From: Balneolaceae bacterium
GTDB lineage: Bacteria > Bacteroidota > Rhodothermia > Balneolales > Balneolaceae
NCBI GenBank assembly: GCA_017795005.1
Contig: CP051242.1
Location: 1,760,976-1,824,975 of the forward strand
Length of the DNA stretch: 64,000 nucleotides
Direction of reading: 5' to 3'
The notes under the pieces were generated by a model. The model was given only the letters and a program-made list of their open reading frames with translations. It was not told the DNA's origin and made no database searches. Within the stretch, counting starts at the first letter, position 1; the number at the start of each line of letters is the position of its first letter. A program made the translations under genes and the position numbers. Below are positions 36,596 to 46,304 of this stretch, in pieces.

Positions 36596-37894
36596 TTAAG
36601 CAGTTACAAAATCATATAAAGGAAAACGTTCACAAAGATCATTCACTTCACCTTCAACTTGCTTGTGAATATCTTCGTTACCAGAGTTTTGAATCACTTT
36701 GTCTATTAGAAATGCGATGTATTCAAATTCGGCTTCCTGAAGTCCACGAGTGGTCATGGCTGGAGCTCCAATTCGAATCCCTGAAGTCACAAAAGGACTC
36801 TCAGTATCGAATGGAACCATATTTTTATTAACGGTGATTGCCGCTTTACCCAAAGCTTCTTCAGCTATTTTCCCGGTAACTCCTTTGTTTCTCAGATCAA
36901 TGAGAATAAGGTGGTTGTCTGTTCCACCACTAACAATATCATATCCAAGTTCAACAAATTTAGCCGCTAAAGCTTTAGCGTTCTTTTGTACTTGAATTTG
37001 ATATTCTTTGAAAGAATCTTCCAGCGCTTCCCCATATGCTACTGCTTTAGCTGCAATAATATGCATCAACGGACCGCCTTGAGTTCCGGGGAATACAGCA
37101 GAATCGAGCACTTCACTCCAATTCTTTGTACGTCCTGATTTTGGAGCAACTACCCCTAAGTTGTTCTCTCCATCTTTACCAACTAATATCATTCCACCTC
37201 TTGGTCCGCGAAGTGTTTTATGCGTGGTAGTAGTAACCACATGTGCATGGGGAAGAGGATCATTTAAAAGTTTAGTAGCGATGAGGCCAGCAGTATGTGC
37301 CATATCCATCCAAAGTAATGCACCTACTTCGTCGGCAATAGAGCGAAAAGCTTCGTAATCATAATCTCTGGAATAAGCTGATGCACCGATTGAAATCATT
37401 TTAGGTTTTACGGCTTTAGCTTTATCACGGATTTTATTGTAATCAAGTCTGCCAGTTTCTTTCTCGACTCCATAAAACTCCGGTTTAAAATAAATACCGG
37501 AAAAGTTAACAGGAGATCCATGAGTTAAATGCCCACCATGTGATAAATCAAAACCCAAGAGAGTATCTCCAGGTTTCATTAATGCCAGATATACAGCTGC
37601 ATTAGCAGTGGCTCCTGAATGAGGTTGTACATTAACCCAATCAGCACCAAAAAGTTCTTTTGCTCTATCCCGGGCAATATCTTCAATCACATCAGCCCAT
37701 TCGCAACCCCCATAATATCTTTTTCCAGGATAGCCTTCTGCGTACTTATTTGTAAGGTTACTTCCATTAGCTTGAAGAACTGCCCGACTTACAAAATTTT
37801 CTGAGGCAATAAGTTCCAGATTAGTATTCTGACGTCTCGTTTCTTTTTCTAGTAATTCAAAGATCTTTGGGTCCTGCTCCTGGATAGATTTCAT
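36596..37894 (-). CDS. glyA: Serine hydroxymethyltransferase
   Basis: GlyA converts serine and tetrahydrofolate to glycine and 5,10-methylene-THF with PLP. The 432-residue protein shows [30 protein letters not shown] and [15 protein letters not shown] near the N-terminus. The PLP lysine is in [16 protein letters not shown], and [24 protein letters not shown] is near the C-terminus. Length and motifs are standard. Its ATG overlaps the TAA of rpiB by one base (TAATG), so the two are coupled. Confidence 0.97.
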   Translation of the reverse strand: MKSIQEQDPKIFELLEKETRRQNTNLELIASENFVSRAVLQANGSNLTNKYAEGYPGKRYYGGCEWADVIEDIARDRAKELFGADWVNVQPHSGATANAAVYLALMKPGDTLLGFDLSHGGHLTHGSPVNFSGIYFKPEFYGVEKETGRLDYNKIRDKAKAVKPKMISIGASAYSRDYDYEAFRSIADEVGALLWMDMAHTAGLIATKLLNDPLPHAHVVTTTTHKTLRGPRGGMILVGKDGENNLGVVAPKSGRTKNWSEVLDSAVFPGTQGGPLMHIIAAKAVAYGEALEDSFKEYQIQVQKNAKALAAKFVELGYDIVSGGTDNHLILIDLRNKGVTGKIAEEALGKAAITVNKNMVPFDTESPFVTSGIRIGAPAMTTRGLQEAEFEYIAFLIDKVIQNSGNEDIHKQVEGEVNDLCERFPLYDFVTA

Positions 37895-38349
37895 TAACTA
37901 GGGTTATTTTGAGTTAGTGATTCAATTTTTTTTATTCGACGTTCATGTCTGCCACCTTCAAAGTTGGTACCAAACCAGGCTTTTATGATGGCTTCGATTT
38001 CTTTTTCATCTTCCTCAAGTTCACGACCTGGAAGACATAAGATATTGGCATCGTTATGCAGACGGGTTAAACCAGAAATTTTTTCATTCCAAACCAGGGC
38101 GGCTCTTATTTTGGGATATTTATTCGCAGTCATACAAACGCCTTGTCCACTACCACAGACAAGTATGCCTTGCTCATATTCTCCAGTATTTACCCGTTCC
38201 GAAACCTGAGCTGCAAAATCAGCATAATCTACAGATTCATCAGTATGAGTACCAAAATCGAGGGGGGTATGCCCGAGTTTCTCTAAAATTTTTTTGGTAA
38301 TGTTTTTTGCTTTAAACCCGGCGTGATCGCTCGCAATGGGAATGATCAT
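37894..38349 (-). CDS. rpiB: Ribose-5-phosphate isomerase B
   Basis: RpiB interconverts ribose-5-phosphate and ribulose-5-phosphate in the pentose phosphate pathway. The 151-residue protein begins [38 protein letters not shown] contains the active-site cysteine, and [16 protein letters not shown] is equally typical. The length fits the LacA/RpiB family. It is the first gene of the rpiB-glyA-tatC unit and is divergent from the IMPase-family gene at 38450, leaving 100 bp for both promoters. Confidence 0.94.
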   Translation of the reverse strand: MIIPIASDHAGFKAKNITKKILEKLGHTPLDFGTHTDESVDYADFAAQVSERVNTGEYEQGILVCGSGQGVCMTANKYPKIRAALVWNEKISGLTRLHNDANILCLPGRELEEDEKEIEAIIKAWFGTNFEGGRHERRIKKIESLTQNNPS

Positions 38350-38449
38350 TTATCTTAATTTGATATGAATGATTAGGCAACAAATATCTTCAAAAAATCA
38401 CTTAGTTTAAAGGTGAATTAAGAATTTTGAATAAAAGGGAAGTCAATTC

Positions 38450-39259
38450 ATGAAATATCTCAAAGAATTGGAAATAACCAGAAAAGCAGCAGGGGAAGCA
38501 GCAAAAATAATCAGAGAATTTGCAGCGAATGAAAGTTTTAATGTGGAGCTCAAAAGAAAAAATGATTTAGTAACGGATGCCGATCTGGCATCAGAAAACA
38601 AAATTCTGGAAATCATTAAAAATGAATTCCCTGAGGATCATTTCTTAGCAGAAGAATCAAATACACATTCAGAGCTTCCAGATGGCAGAGTCTGGATAAT
38701 TGACCCGATTGATGGAACCACTAATTTTTCACATGGATTTCCTCCTTTTTGTGTATCGATAGGCTTTTGGGAGAATAAAGAACCCAAAGTTGGACTTGTG
38801 CTGGAAGTTGCGAACGATGAGTGGTTTTGGGCAGTGGAAGGAGAAGGAGCGTGGCTTGGAGAAGAAAGGATTACTATTTCAAAGACAACTGACCCTTCTA
38901 AATCCTTAATTGGTACAGGGTTTCCATATAGTCAGTTCGAATTAGTTGATCCCTATCTTAAGGTGTTAAAAAACCTGATGCAGAAAACTCATGGCATCAG
39001 AAGGGCTGGATCTGCTGCATATGACTTATGTTGTGTAGCTTCAGGGAGATTAGATGCGTTTTATGAATATGGATTGAATCCTTGGGATATAGCCGCTGGA
39101 ATGGTGATAATTAAAGAAGCAGGTGGGGTGTATACGGATTGGACTGGAGAACAAAATCACCTTTTTGGAAAACGTATTATTACAGGTAATCCTGCACTAT
39201 GTAAATTTCTTGAAAGTGAGTTAAGAGCTTGCTTTGATGAAGAAGAGTTAAAAGGGTAA
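38450..39259 (+). CDS. Inositol monophosphatase family phosphatase (SuhB-like)
   Basis: This 269-residue enzyme is a lithium-sensitive, Mg-dependent phosphatase of the IMPase fold. The metal site is seen in LAEESN, WIIDPIDGTTNFSHGFPPF and NPWDIAAGMVIIKEAGG. Substrates may be inositol-1-phosphate, histidinol phosphate or sugar phosphates; the sequence alone does not decide. A second, more divergent family member lies at 57754-58578. The last 12 bases overlap the end of the convergent DUF1330-like gene. Confidence 0.85.
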   Translation: MKYLKELEITRKAAGEAAKIIREFAANESFNVELKRKNDLVTDADLASENKILEIIKNEFPEDHFLAEESNTHSELPDGRVWIIDPIDGTTNFSHGFPPFCVSIGFWENKEPKVGLVLEVANDEWFWAVEGEGAWLGEERITISKTTDPSKSLIGTGFPYSQFELVDPYLKVLKNLMQKTHGIRRAGSAAYDLCCVASGRLDAFYEYGLNPWDIAAGMVIIKEAGGVYTDWTGEQNHLFGKRIITGNPALCKFLESELRACFDEEELKG

Positions 39260-39676
39260 GTCATTTTCCACGATCGGTAATAAACGAGAATCTTCCAGTG
39301 AAGCTGTTCTATGACCAGCAATTAAGAGATACTCTCTATTCTGTGCGAATGACATGAATTTAGAAACCGATTGATGTTCTACTAATAAAATTGAATCCCA
39401 CTTTTCTTCTTCTGGCCCTATTATAAAGTGATTACTTTCTCCATAAAATAGAACTTTACTTTCCACTTCATTCAGGAAAGGCAACGCTAATTCCATATAA
39501 AGATCATACGCTTGTTTTCCAGTAAGTGGGATATCAGGTGCTATAATCTTTAAATTAGTGTAATCGGCTTTATCTTTAAACCTGAGCATATTCAGCATTA
39601 CAATTTTGCCTTTATCTTTAAACTCGAGGTAGAATCTTTTTCCAGAGTTCTGTGTGACATTTAGATAGGTTTTCAT
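39248..39676 (-). CDS. DUF1330-like protein
   Basis: This 142-residue cytosolic protein shows the dimeric alpha/beta-barrel pattern of DUF1330. IVMLNMLRFKDKADY forms the first strand, TGKQAYDLYMELALPFLNEVESKVLFYGES the helix and second strand, and WDSILLVEHQSVSKFMSFAQNREYL the second half. The function is unknown for the family. It lies between, and on the opposite strand to, the SuhB-like gene and aguB. Confidence 0.65.
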   Translation of the reverse strand: MKTYLNVTQNSGKRFYLEFKDKGKIVMLNMLRFKDKADYTNLKIIAPDIPLTGKQAYDLYMELALPFLNEVESKVLFYGESNHFIIGPEEEKWDSILLVEHQSVSKFMSFAQNREYLLIAGHRTASLEDSRLLPIVENDLPF

Positions 39677-39785
39677 AAGAGCGGTAGACTTTGAATGTTA
39701 AAAACAGAAATCAGAGGGTATTAAACTTCTATTCCATCACCAGTTAATATTGCATATTTTCTGATCAAACAAATAAGGAGATTTT

Positions 39786-40670
39786 GTGTCGGAAAGAAAT
39801 GTACAAGTAGGGATAGTTCAGATGAGTTGCTCATCAAATCCCGAAGAAAATTTGGCTAAGGCAATTCAAAGAATTAAGGAAGCCACAGCAAAAGGTGCAC
39901 AGATTATATGTTTACAGGAATTATTCAGGTCTTTGTATTTCTGCGATATGGAAAACTATGACAATTTTAAATTAGCCGAATCCATACCGGGTCCTAGCAC
40001 TGATACACTTTCAAAAGTAGCTAAAGAATTAGGAGTTGTTATTATAGCTTCCTTATTTGAGAAAAGAGCGGAGGGTTTATATCACAATACAACAGCGGTT
40101 TTAGATGCTGATGGTAGTTATTTAGGGAAATATCGTAAGATGCATATTCCTGATGATCCGGGTTATTATGAGAAATTCTACTTCACTCCCGGAGATACAG
40201 GTTATAAAGTATTTGAAACAAAGTTTGCAAAAATTGGTGTGTTGATTTGCTGGGATCAATGGTATCCCGAAGCTGCACGAATTACATCACTAAAGGGTGC
40301 TGAAATGTTGTTTTATCCCACAGCTATTGGTTGGCATAAGGATCAAGATAATCATACAAATGAGGAGCAATATCAGGCATGGCAGACCATTCAAAGATCC
40401 CACTCGGTGGCAAATGGAGTTCCGGTTATATCGGTTAACAGAATTGGAGCAGAAGGTGATATGAATTTCTGGGGTGGATCTTTTATTACAAATTCTTTTG
40501 GAAGGATTTTATATAAGGCTTCTCACAAAAAAGAAGAAGTACATGTAGAATCACTTTCTATGAATTCTTCCAACGAGTATCGAACTCACTGGCCTTTCTT
40601 ACGAGACCGGCGAATAGATTCTTATCAGCCTCTTACAAAACGGTTCCTGGATGAAGATGAATCTAATTGA
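39786..40670 (+). CDS. aguB: N-carbamoylputrescine amidase
   Basis: AguB hydrolyses N-carbamoylputrescine to putrescine, CO2 and ammonia. The 294-residue nitrilase-superfamily protein has the Glu-Lys-Cys triad in LQELFRSLYF, KYRKMHIPDDPGYYEKFYF and LICWDQWYPEAARI (Cys155). The start is a GTG with a good AAGGAG site upstream. The gene overlaps aguA by 20 bp, and the pair gives a two-step agmatine-to-putrescine route. No arginine decarboxylase gene is in the window. Confidence 0.94.
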   Translation: MSERNVQVGIVQMSCSSNPEENLAKAIQRIKEATAKGAQIICLQELFRSLYFCDMENYDNFKLAESIPGPSTDTLSKVAKELGVVIIASLFEKRAEGLYHNTTAVLDADGSYLGKYRKMHIPDDPGYYEKFYFTPGDTGYKVFETKFAKIGVLICWDQWYPEAARITSLKGAEMLFYPTAIGWHKDQDNHTNEEQYQAWQTIQRSHSVANGVPVISVNRIGAEGDMNFWGGSFITNSFGRILYKASHKKEEVHVESLSMNSSNEYRTHWPFLRDRRIDSYQPLTKRFLDEDESN

Positions 40671-41763
40671 AGCTCCTTCAGAATTAGAGGATATGATCAG
40701 ATTTGAAGGGATTCCCGCACAAAAAGGCTTTCATTTTCCAGCTGAATGGGAAGAACATGAAGCTACCTGGTTAAGTTGGCCACATAATCCCAATACCTGG
40801 CCCGGAAAAATGAATAAAATCTGGCCCGCTTATCTAGAGTTTATTAAAGTTTTGTCTTTTAGTGAAAAGGTGAAAATTAATGTATCCGATATAGAGATGG
40901 CTAAAGAGGCTTTCTCTAAAATTCAAAAGTATGGAGCTGAGTTGGACCAGATTTATTTTTATTTGAATCCAACAAACGATGCCTGGTGCAGAGATCATGG
41001 CCCTGCTTTTTTGGTGAATGATGACCGAACTGAAAAGATCATTATTGATTGGGGGTACAATGCATGGGGATGTAAATATCCTCCATTTGATTTAGATGAT
41101 GTAATTCCGACTCGAATTGCAGCTCAACTTGGATTGAAGGTTACAGAACCAGGAATTGTAATGGAGGGAGGATCAGTCGATTTTAATGGTGCCGGAGCAG
41201 TATTAACCACGACTTCATGTTTACTAAATAAAAATCGAAATCCGCATCTATCCAAAGAACAAATAGAGCAATATTTGAGAGAATATTATGGGGTTCAAAA
41301 AATTCTTTGGCTTGGAGATGGGATTGTAGGAGACGACACGGATGGGCATATCGATGACATAACTCGTTTTATAAGTGAAGATGCAGTTGTAACTGTGGTT
41401 GAGGGAGACAAGGACGATGAAAACTATCTTCCGCTAAGAGAAAACCGTGAACTCCTCGAATCGTTAACCATTAACGATTCAACGAATAACGAATCCAAAT
41501 TAACGATTATCGACATACCAATGCCCAAACCCTTATACTATGAAGGGCAACGACTTCCGGCTTCTTACGCTAATTTCTATATTTCCAATGAGCATGTTAT
41601 AGTACCGGTTTTCAATTCTAAAAATGAACAGGAAGCGCTGTCGATTTTAGAAGGGTGCTTTCCAAAAAGACAAGTAGTAGGAATAGATTCTACTCATCTT
41701 GTTTGGGGTTTAGGAAGTTTCCATTGTTTAAGTCAGCAGGAGCCAAAAATAAAGCCCGAATAA
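40651..41763 (+). CDS. aguA: Agmatine deiminase
   Basis: AguA converts agmatine to N-carbamoylputrescine. The 370-residue protein has the family signatures WEEHEATWLSWPHNPNTWPG, NDAWCRDHGPAFLV, VMEGGSVDFNGAGAVLTT and DGHIDD. The active-site Cys359 is in SFHCLSQQEP. ATGs at 40651 and 40657 are both possible starts within the end of aguB. Residues about 271-288 (LTINDSTNNESKLTIID) are encoded by a degenerate 7-bp repeat and form an insert in a surface loop before the conserved IPMPKP segment. The core catalytic residues are intact, so activity is expected. Confidence 0.94.
   Translation: MKMNLIEAPSELEDMIRFEGIPAQKGFHFPAEWEEHEATWLSWPHNPNTWPGKMNKIWPAYLEFIKVLSFSEKVKINVSDIEMAKEAFSKIQKYGAELDQIYFYLNPTNDAWCRDHGPAFLVNDDRTEKIIIDWGYNAWGCKYPPFDLDDVIPTRIAAQLGLKVTEPGIVMEGGSVDFNGAGAVLTTTSCLLNKNRNPHLSKEQIEQYLREYYGVQKILWLGDGIVGDDTDGHIDDITRFISEDAVVTVVEGDKDDENYLPLRENRELLESLTINDSTNNESKLTIIDIPMPKPLYYEGQRLPASYANFYISNEHVIVPVFNSKNEQEALSILEGCFPKRQVVGIDSTHLVWGLGSFHCLSQQEPKIKPE
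41463..41512 (+). repeat. Degenerate ATTAACG heptamer repeat inside aguA
   Basis: Seven consecutive units related to ATTAACG (one of them 8 nt, several with substitutions) occupy these 50 bases. The translation resembles the LTINDQRLTIND-type peptides produced by such repeats in other Bacteroidota genomes. The reading frame of aguA passes through without interruption. Confidence 0.6.
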
Positions 41764-41778
41764 GATTAATCCGGGCTT
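41752..41778 (-). terminator. Hairpin between aguA and the SDR gene
   Basis: AAGCCCG at 41752-41758 pairs with CGGGCTT at 41772-41778 around 13 nt. Read on the minus strand it is followed by TATTTTT, so it best fits termination of the SDR gene. It overlaps the aguA stop codon and may serve both convergent genes. Confidence 0.65.
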
Positions 41779-41786
41779 GGTAAGTA

Positions 41787-42659
41787 TTAGTTTTTAGTTG
41801 GGCCATCCCATTCAGGGATACCAAACCCTTCCAAAGCCGCTTTTCTTATGGGTTCAACTGCATCATTTAAAGACTGGAATCCAAAATCCAAACCTGAAAT
41901 GGTTCTTAATGGCCTGGTTCCCGGTTCCATATTGATAAGCTTTTCAAAATCTTCTACTACAACTCTGGGATTAGTTGGAGCATTTTCATCTTCGAAAAGG
42001 GTAGTTACCTGATTTACAAATCCTTCACCAAATTCACCTACATGGCTATAGGCAGCTGCTGTTTCAGGATTAGAGGGGGATTTCATATTGCCAAAAAAGT
42101 TGGTCTCGAATGGACCTGGTTCTACTAGTACAACGTCAATACCGAGAGGAGCCAGCTCATAACGCATTGCTTCGCTTAAGCCTTCAAGTCCCCATTTGCT
42201 GGCATTATATACACCAAAACCAGGGAAAGCAGCTCTTCCAGCTGTAGAACTTACCTGAATAATAAGTCCGGATTTTTGAGCTCTCATTTTCGGTAAAACT
42301 GCATTAGCAACACGTACCGGTCCGGCAATGTTTAAATCCAATTGAGCAAGTACGTCATCCCCAGAAAATGCTTCAACAGGTCCGCCAAAACCATTACCTG
42401 CATTGTTAATAAGTACGTCAATTGAGTCAACTTGTTCGATAGCTTCTTCAATGCTTGCATCATCAGTTACATCCAATTCAAGAACTTGAATGGATAAATC
42501 GTTTTCAGAAGCATAGTTGGATAACTGTTTTGCTGCTTCAGAATTCTTGCCATTCACATTCCGCATAGTTGCATATACATGATGACCTTTTTCTGCTAAA
42601 TATTTAGAGGCATCAAATCCAAATCCGGAACTGGTACCTGTAATAAGTATCTTTTTCAT
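41787..42659 (-). CDS. SDR family oxidoreductase
   Basis: This 290-residue short-chain dehydrogenase has the NAD(P)-binding motif TGTSSGFG at residues 7-14, VLINNAGNGFGGP, the catalytic serine in QVSSTAGRAAFPGF and the YNASK active-site pair. ATMRN after the second strand suggests NADP preference. The substrate is unknown. It is a single gene, divergent from the aromatic amino acid hydroxylase with 283 bp between them. Confidence 0.85.
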   Translation of the reverse strand: MKKILITGTSSGFGFDASKYLAEKGHHVYATMRNVNGKNSEAAKQLSNYASENDLSIQVLELDVTDDASIEEAIEQVDSIDVLINNAGNGFGGPVEAFSGDDVLAQLDLNIAGPVRVANAVLPKMRAQKSGLIIQVSSTAGRAAFPGFGVYNASKWGLEGLSEAMRYELAPLGIDVVLVEPGPFETNFFGNMKSPSNPETAAAYSHVGEFGEGFVNQVTTLFEDENAPTNPRVVVEDFEKLINMEPGTRPLRTISGLDFGFQSLNDAVEPIRKAALEGFGIPEWDGPTKN

Positions 42660-42784
42660 AATAATTGTATAAATAGTTTGGTAAATAATTTTATAAGTAC
42701 TCAGCTTTCAGTTGAAATAATATTGATTAAAAAACTGAATACTCCTGAACTAGTACAAGAATCGTGCTAAAAATCTAAAAAGTC

Positions 42785-42812
42785 TGATAGGCACTTTTGA
42801 TAGGTTTGATAG
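42785..42812. promoter_or_regulatory. TGATAG direct repeats ahead of the hydroxylase gene
   Basis: TGATAGG occurs at 42785-42791 and 42798-42804, and TGATAG again at 42807-42812. Spacing is 13 and 9 bases. They lie about 130 bp before the hydroxylase start in a 283-bp divergent region and could be regulator contacts, but no cognate regulator is visible. Confidence 0.25.
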
Positions 42813-42942
42813 AGAGCTGATTGTTTTAATTACATCTCATCATTAACACATACTTAACAACATTTCACTTCAAAATAATTCAAAAAAGCGCTACCATTAA
42901 TATCAAATTCATCTCTACACGCCTTAAAAGTGAAATCATACA

Positions 42943-44703
42943 ATGGCTCAATTTGAACTAAACGAAGTTACCAGTAAGCTTCCCAGGCATTTACATAAGT
43001 TTATAGTGACTCAGCCTTATGATGAATACACGGCTCAGAATCAGGCTGTGTGGAGATATGTGATGCGAATGAATGTAGATTATCTTAGTAAAGTTGCTCA
43101 CGGATCGTATGTGGATGGCTTAGCGGTGACAGGAATTACAGTAGAAGATATTCCCCGTATGGAGGGAATGAACAGAATTTTGAAAGATATCGGATGGGCA
43201 GCAGTTTCTGTAGATGGATTTATTCCCCCAAATGCATTCATGGAATTCCAGGCATATAACGTTCTTGTTATCGCCTCAGATATGCGAACTATAGATCATA
43301 TTGAATACACTCCAGCGCCAGACATTATTCACGAAGCTGCAGGTCATGCACCTATAATAGCTAATCCTGAATATGCAGAGTACCTAAGAAGATTTGGAGA
43401 AATTGGAAGTAAGGCTATTTCCTCTTCTGAAGATTATGAAATGTATGAAGCAATAAGGCTTCTATCTATACTAAAAGAAGATCCAAATTCGTCTGAAGAA
43501 GAAGTTACCGCTGCTCAAAGACAGGTTGAAGAACTCCAGAACAATATGAACGAGCTTTCGGAAATGGCTAAAATCCGAAATTTACATTGGTGGACGGTCG
43601 AATACGGTTTAATAGGAGATGTAGAAAATCCAAAAATATATGGAGCAGGACTTCTTTCATCTATAGGAGAGAGCAAAGCTTGTTTACAATCTTCGGTTAA
43701 AAAAATTCCATATTCAATTGACGCAGCATATCAGAATTTTGACATAACAAGTCAACAACCTCAGCTATACGTGACTCCCGACTTTGCGTATTTGGGTCAG
43801 GTTCTTGAAGAATTCGCAAATACCATGGCAATAAGAACAGGGGGAATAGAAGGGGTCAGGAAGTTAATCGACTCAAAAGGTCTGGGTACTATTGAACTAA
43901 GTACCGGAATTCAGATTTCAGGAAACTTTGATGAGGTAATAGAAGACGAAAAGGGCAGAGTAGCTTATATACAAACCAAAGGTGAAACTGCACTTGCTAA
44001 CCGTGATAAAGAATTGATAAGTCATGGAACACTAAATCACCCGGATGGATATGGCAGTCCGGTTGGGAAACTCAAAGGAATAAATCTTCCTATAGAAGAT
44101 ATGGCACCAAGGGATCTTGAGGCTTATGGGATATATGAGGGAAAAACAAAGAGGTTTGAGTTTGAAAGCGGGGTTATAGTTGAAGGTAGAATTATTACGG
44201 GAACAAGAGATTTAAGAGGTAAAATCCTTCTAATTACGCTGGAAGATTGTACGGTTACCTATAGATCAAAAATTCTCTTTAAACCCGAGTGGGGTGTTTT
44301 TGATATGGCAATCGGGAAAGAAGTGATTTCAGCTTACGCCGGGCCGGCTGATGTACTTTCATTTGGAGATGTAGGTAAGGTTTCGGAAACCAAAACACAC
44401 AAAATAGTTTATTCCCAACAACAAAAGGCTTTGTATAAATTGTATGATGAAGTAAGGCTAAAAAGAGAAAATAATACCTTCGATTCTGAATGTATTGAGA
44501 GAATATTTATTCAATTAAAATCTGACTATTCAAATGATTGGCTACTCGCTCTTGAATTATATGAACTGGCAGTTAAAGAAGAATTATCAATTCAGGACGA
44601 TCTTCTTAATTATCTGGAAGACAAGAAAAATGAACCTTCTTTGAGTAAGCTAATCGAAAATGGGTTAGAACTTATCAGAAAAGATGAGTTGCAAAAGGTT
44701 TAA
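42943..44703 (+). CDS. Aromatic amino acid hydroxylase, long form (phenylalanine hydroxylase-like)
   Basis: This 586-residue protein contains a pterin-dependent hydroxylase domain in its first half. Iron ligands are H130 and H135 (PDIIHEAAGHAP) and E220 (WWTVEYGLIG), and the order fits phenylalanine 4-monooxygenase. The usual bacterial enzyme has 270-300 residues. Here an additional C-terminal half of about 280 residues follows, starting around TRGIEGV-type sequence near residue 300. It contains beta-rich segments (LSTGIQISGNFDEVIED, VIVEGRIITGTRDLRGKILLITLEDCTV) and then a helical tail. Long forms occur in Bacteroidota, but I know no assigned role for the extension. The likely product is tyrosine; pigment or catabolic roles are possible. 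Confidence 0.87.
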   Translation: MAQFELNEVTSKLPRHLHKFIVTQPYDEYTAQNQAVWRYVMRMNVDYLSKVAHGSYVDGLAVTGITVEDIPRMEGMNRILKDIGWAAVSVDGFIPPNAFMEFQAYNVLVIASDMRTIDHIEYTPAPDIIHEAAGHAPIIANPEYAEYLRRFGEIGSKAISSSEDYEMYEAIRLLSILKEDPNSSEEEVTAAQRQVEELQNNMNELSEMAKIRNLHWWTVEYGLIGDVENPKIYGAGLLSSIGESKACLQSSVKKIPYSIDAAYQNFDITSQQPQLYVTPDFAYLGQVLEEFANTMAIRTGGIEGVRKLIDSKGLGTIELSTGIQISGNFDEVIEDEKGRVAYIQTKGETALANRDKELISHGTLNHPDGYGSPVGKLKGINLPIEDMAPRDLEAYGIYEGKTKRFEFESGVIVEGRIITGTRDLRGKILLITLEDCTVTYRSKILFKPEWGVFDMAIGKEVISAYAGPADVLSFGDVGKVSETKTHKIVYSQQQKALYKLYDEVRLKRENNTFDSECIERIFIQLKSDYSNDWLLALELYELAVKEELSIQDDLLNYLEDKKNEPSLSKLIENGLELIRKDELQKV

Positions 44704-44719
44704 TTAAAAGCCAAAAATT

Positions 44720-46261
44720 TTAAAAAAATCTTCCAGAGTTACTCACAAAAGCAATTTTCTTGCTATCAGGTGACCAGCTTGGAACATTTATTGTTCCCTG
44801 ACCACCATAAACATATGCGATTATTTTTGGTTCTCCACCTTCGATTGGCATTAATCGAAGCGTAACATTTTTATAAAAAGGATGTTGAGAAGGTTGCACA
44901 TCAGTTCCGAAACTCATGAAAACAATCCATTTTCCATCCGGTGAAACATGAGGGAACCAGTTATTATAATTTTCATCAAATGTCATTTGGGTTTCTTCCG
45001 AACCATCTGCTTTCATCCTCCAAAGCTGCATGTTTCCGGTTCGATCGGAATTGAAATAAATAAACTCTCCATCCGGGGAATATTCAGATCCATCATCTAA
45101 ACCGGGAGTATCGGTTAGTTGAATTTCTTCCCCGGTTTCGATATCGGCAGCATGGATATCATATTTTCCATTACGTTGCCCTGTAAAAATTACGGTTTTC
45201 TTATCTGGTGATATTCCATGGAGATATGAAGCTCCGATACCTGACTTCGTTACTTGTTTAGGATTATCACTACCATCAACAGGAAGAGTATAAATAGTTG
45301 AAGTATTTTCATCCTCAGGGTTATGGTGACTTATTGCCAACATACTTCCATCAAAAGACAGCACATGATCATTATTGTTATTGGTTGCGAATCCGGTGTT
45401 GAGTTGTGTTATTTCACCTGAATCAAAATGATAATTGTATAGATATCCATTTGAGTTGTAGATTAGTTTTTTGCCATCTACCGTCCAGTTTGGAGCCTGA
45501 ACAGAATGCTCAGAATCAAAAAGAATTGTTCTATTCCCTGTTTCCAAATCAAGAACTTCCATTCGACTACCAAGATATTGTTGGTATTGAACTAAATCTT
45601 CTGGGGCAGGTTTAATTATTCGCACATTTCTAAAAACAGCCTTTTCAATCACATCCGGATTGTGAGCACACACATATATTCCAGCTAATACCTCGTTTCT
45701 TAAAGATACATCAGAAGTTTCAAGTACAGTAAAAGGGTTCCCTTTCTTAGCTACCGAAAAGAAATAGGTATTTCCTATCCGAGCCAATTGAATAACGTTT
45801 GTAGAACTGTCGGGTGAAACAATTTGCTCAGTTTCTGTTTTGAAATCTTTACGAAATTGCAGCGAAACCAGTCCATCTCCATGTACTGTTCCGTTTACCA
45901 TTGCAGAATGAGGAGATAAACTATTTCTTACCGTCCATCCAATTTTTCGGTGAGGATCAACACCTTCTCCAATAAATTCTACTTCAGCTCTAAGAATAAA
46001 ATCGCCCTGAACAGCCTTCCACAAAAATCGCATTTCATCTGTATCAGCCCACATATTGAAACCAGAGCCTGTCAGTGTATATTCTTCTGTTTCCGGATTG
46101 TATTCTACCGTTCCTGGATGCTTTACATCACCAACATCAGTAGTGTTATCAAATATTCCAAGATTATCAGACCCAAAACTGGATAGATTTTTTTCATAAG
46201 ACATAGAGGATACCCAGGTTATGATCAAAAAGATTGGAAATAGTATTTTTGAATATTTCAT
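44720..46261 (-). CDS. Exported TolB-like beta-propeller protein
   Basis: This 513-residue protein has a signal-like hydrophobic N-terminus (KILFPIFLIITWVSS). Residues about 35-215 resemble a concanavalin-like/DUF1349 lectin fold (GFNMWADTDEMRFLWKAVQGDFILRAEVEF). Residues about 230-513 contain WD40-like PD40/TolB repeats: NWTVDGKKLIYNSNG, GISPDKKTVIFTGQ, EYSPDGEFIYFNSDRTGNMQLW, HVSPDGKWIVFMSFG and SWSPDSKKIAFVSNSG. Such proteins are often periplasmic, with roles in binding or sugar metabolism, but the function is unknown. It lies downstream of bshB1 on the same strand after a 127-bp gap with small hairpins. Confidence 0.75.
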   Translation of the reverse strand: MKYSKILFPIFLIITWVSSMSYEKNLSSFGSDNLGIFDNTTDVGDVKHPGTVEYNPETEEYTLTGSGFNMWADTDEMRFLWKAVQGDFILRAEVEFIGEGVDPHRKIGWTVRNSLSPHSAMVNGTVHGDGLVSLQFRKDFKTETEQIVSPDSSTNVIQLARIGNTYFFSVAKKGNPFTVLETSDVSLRNEVLAGIYVCAHNPDVIEKAVFRNVRIIKPAPEDLVQYQQYLGSRMEVLDLETGNRTILFDSEHSVQAPNWTVDGKKLIYNSNGYLYNYHFDSGEITQLNTGFATNNNNDHVLSFDGSMLAISHHNPEDENTSTIYTLPVDGSDNPKQVTKSGIGASYLHGISPDKKTVIFTGQRNGKYDIHAADIETGEEIQLTDTPGLDDGSEYSPDGEFIYFNSDRTGNMQLWRMKADGSEETQMTFDENYNNWFPHVSPDGKWIVFMSFGTDVQPSQHPFYKNVTLRLMPIEGGEPKIIAYVYGGQGTINVPSWSPDSKKIAFVSNSGRFF

Positions 46262-46304
46262 ATCAATAGGAAAGTATTGTTAATTCCCTGTAGCTCAGGA
46301 AGTA

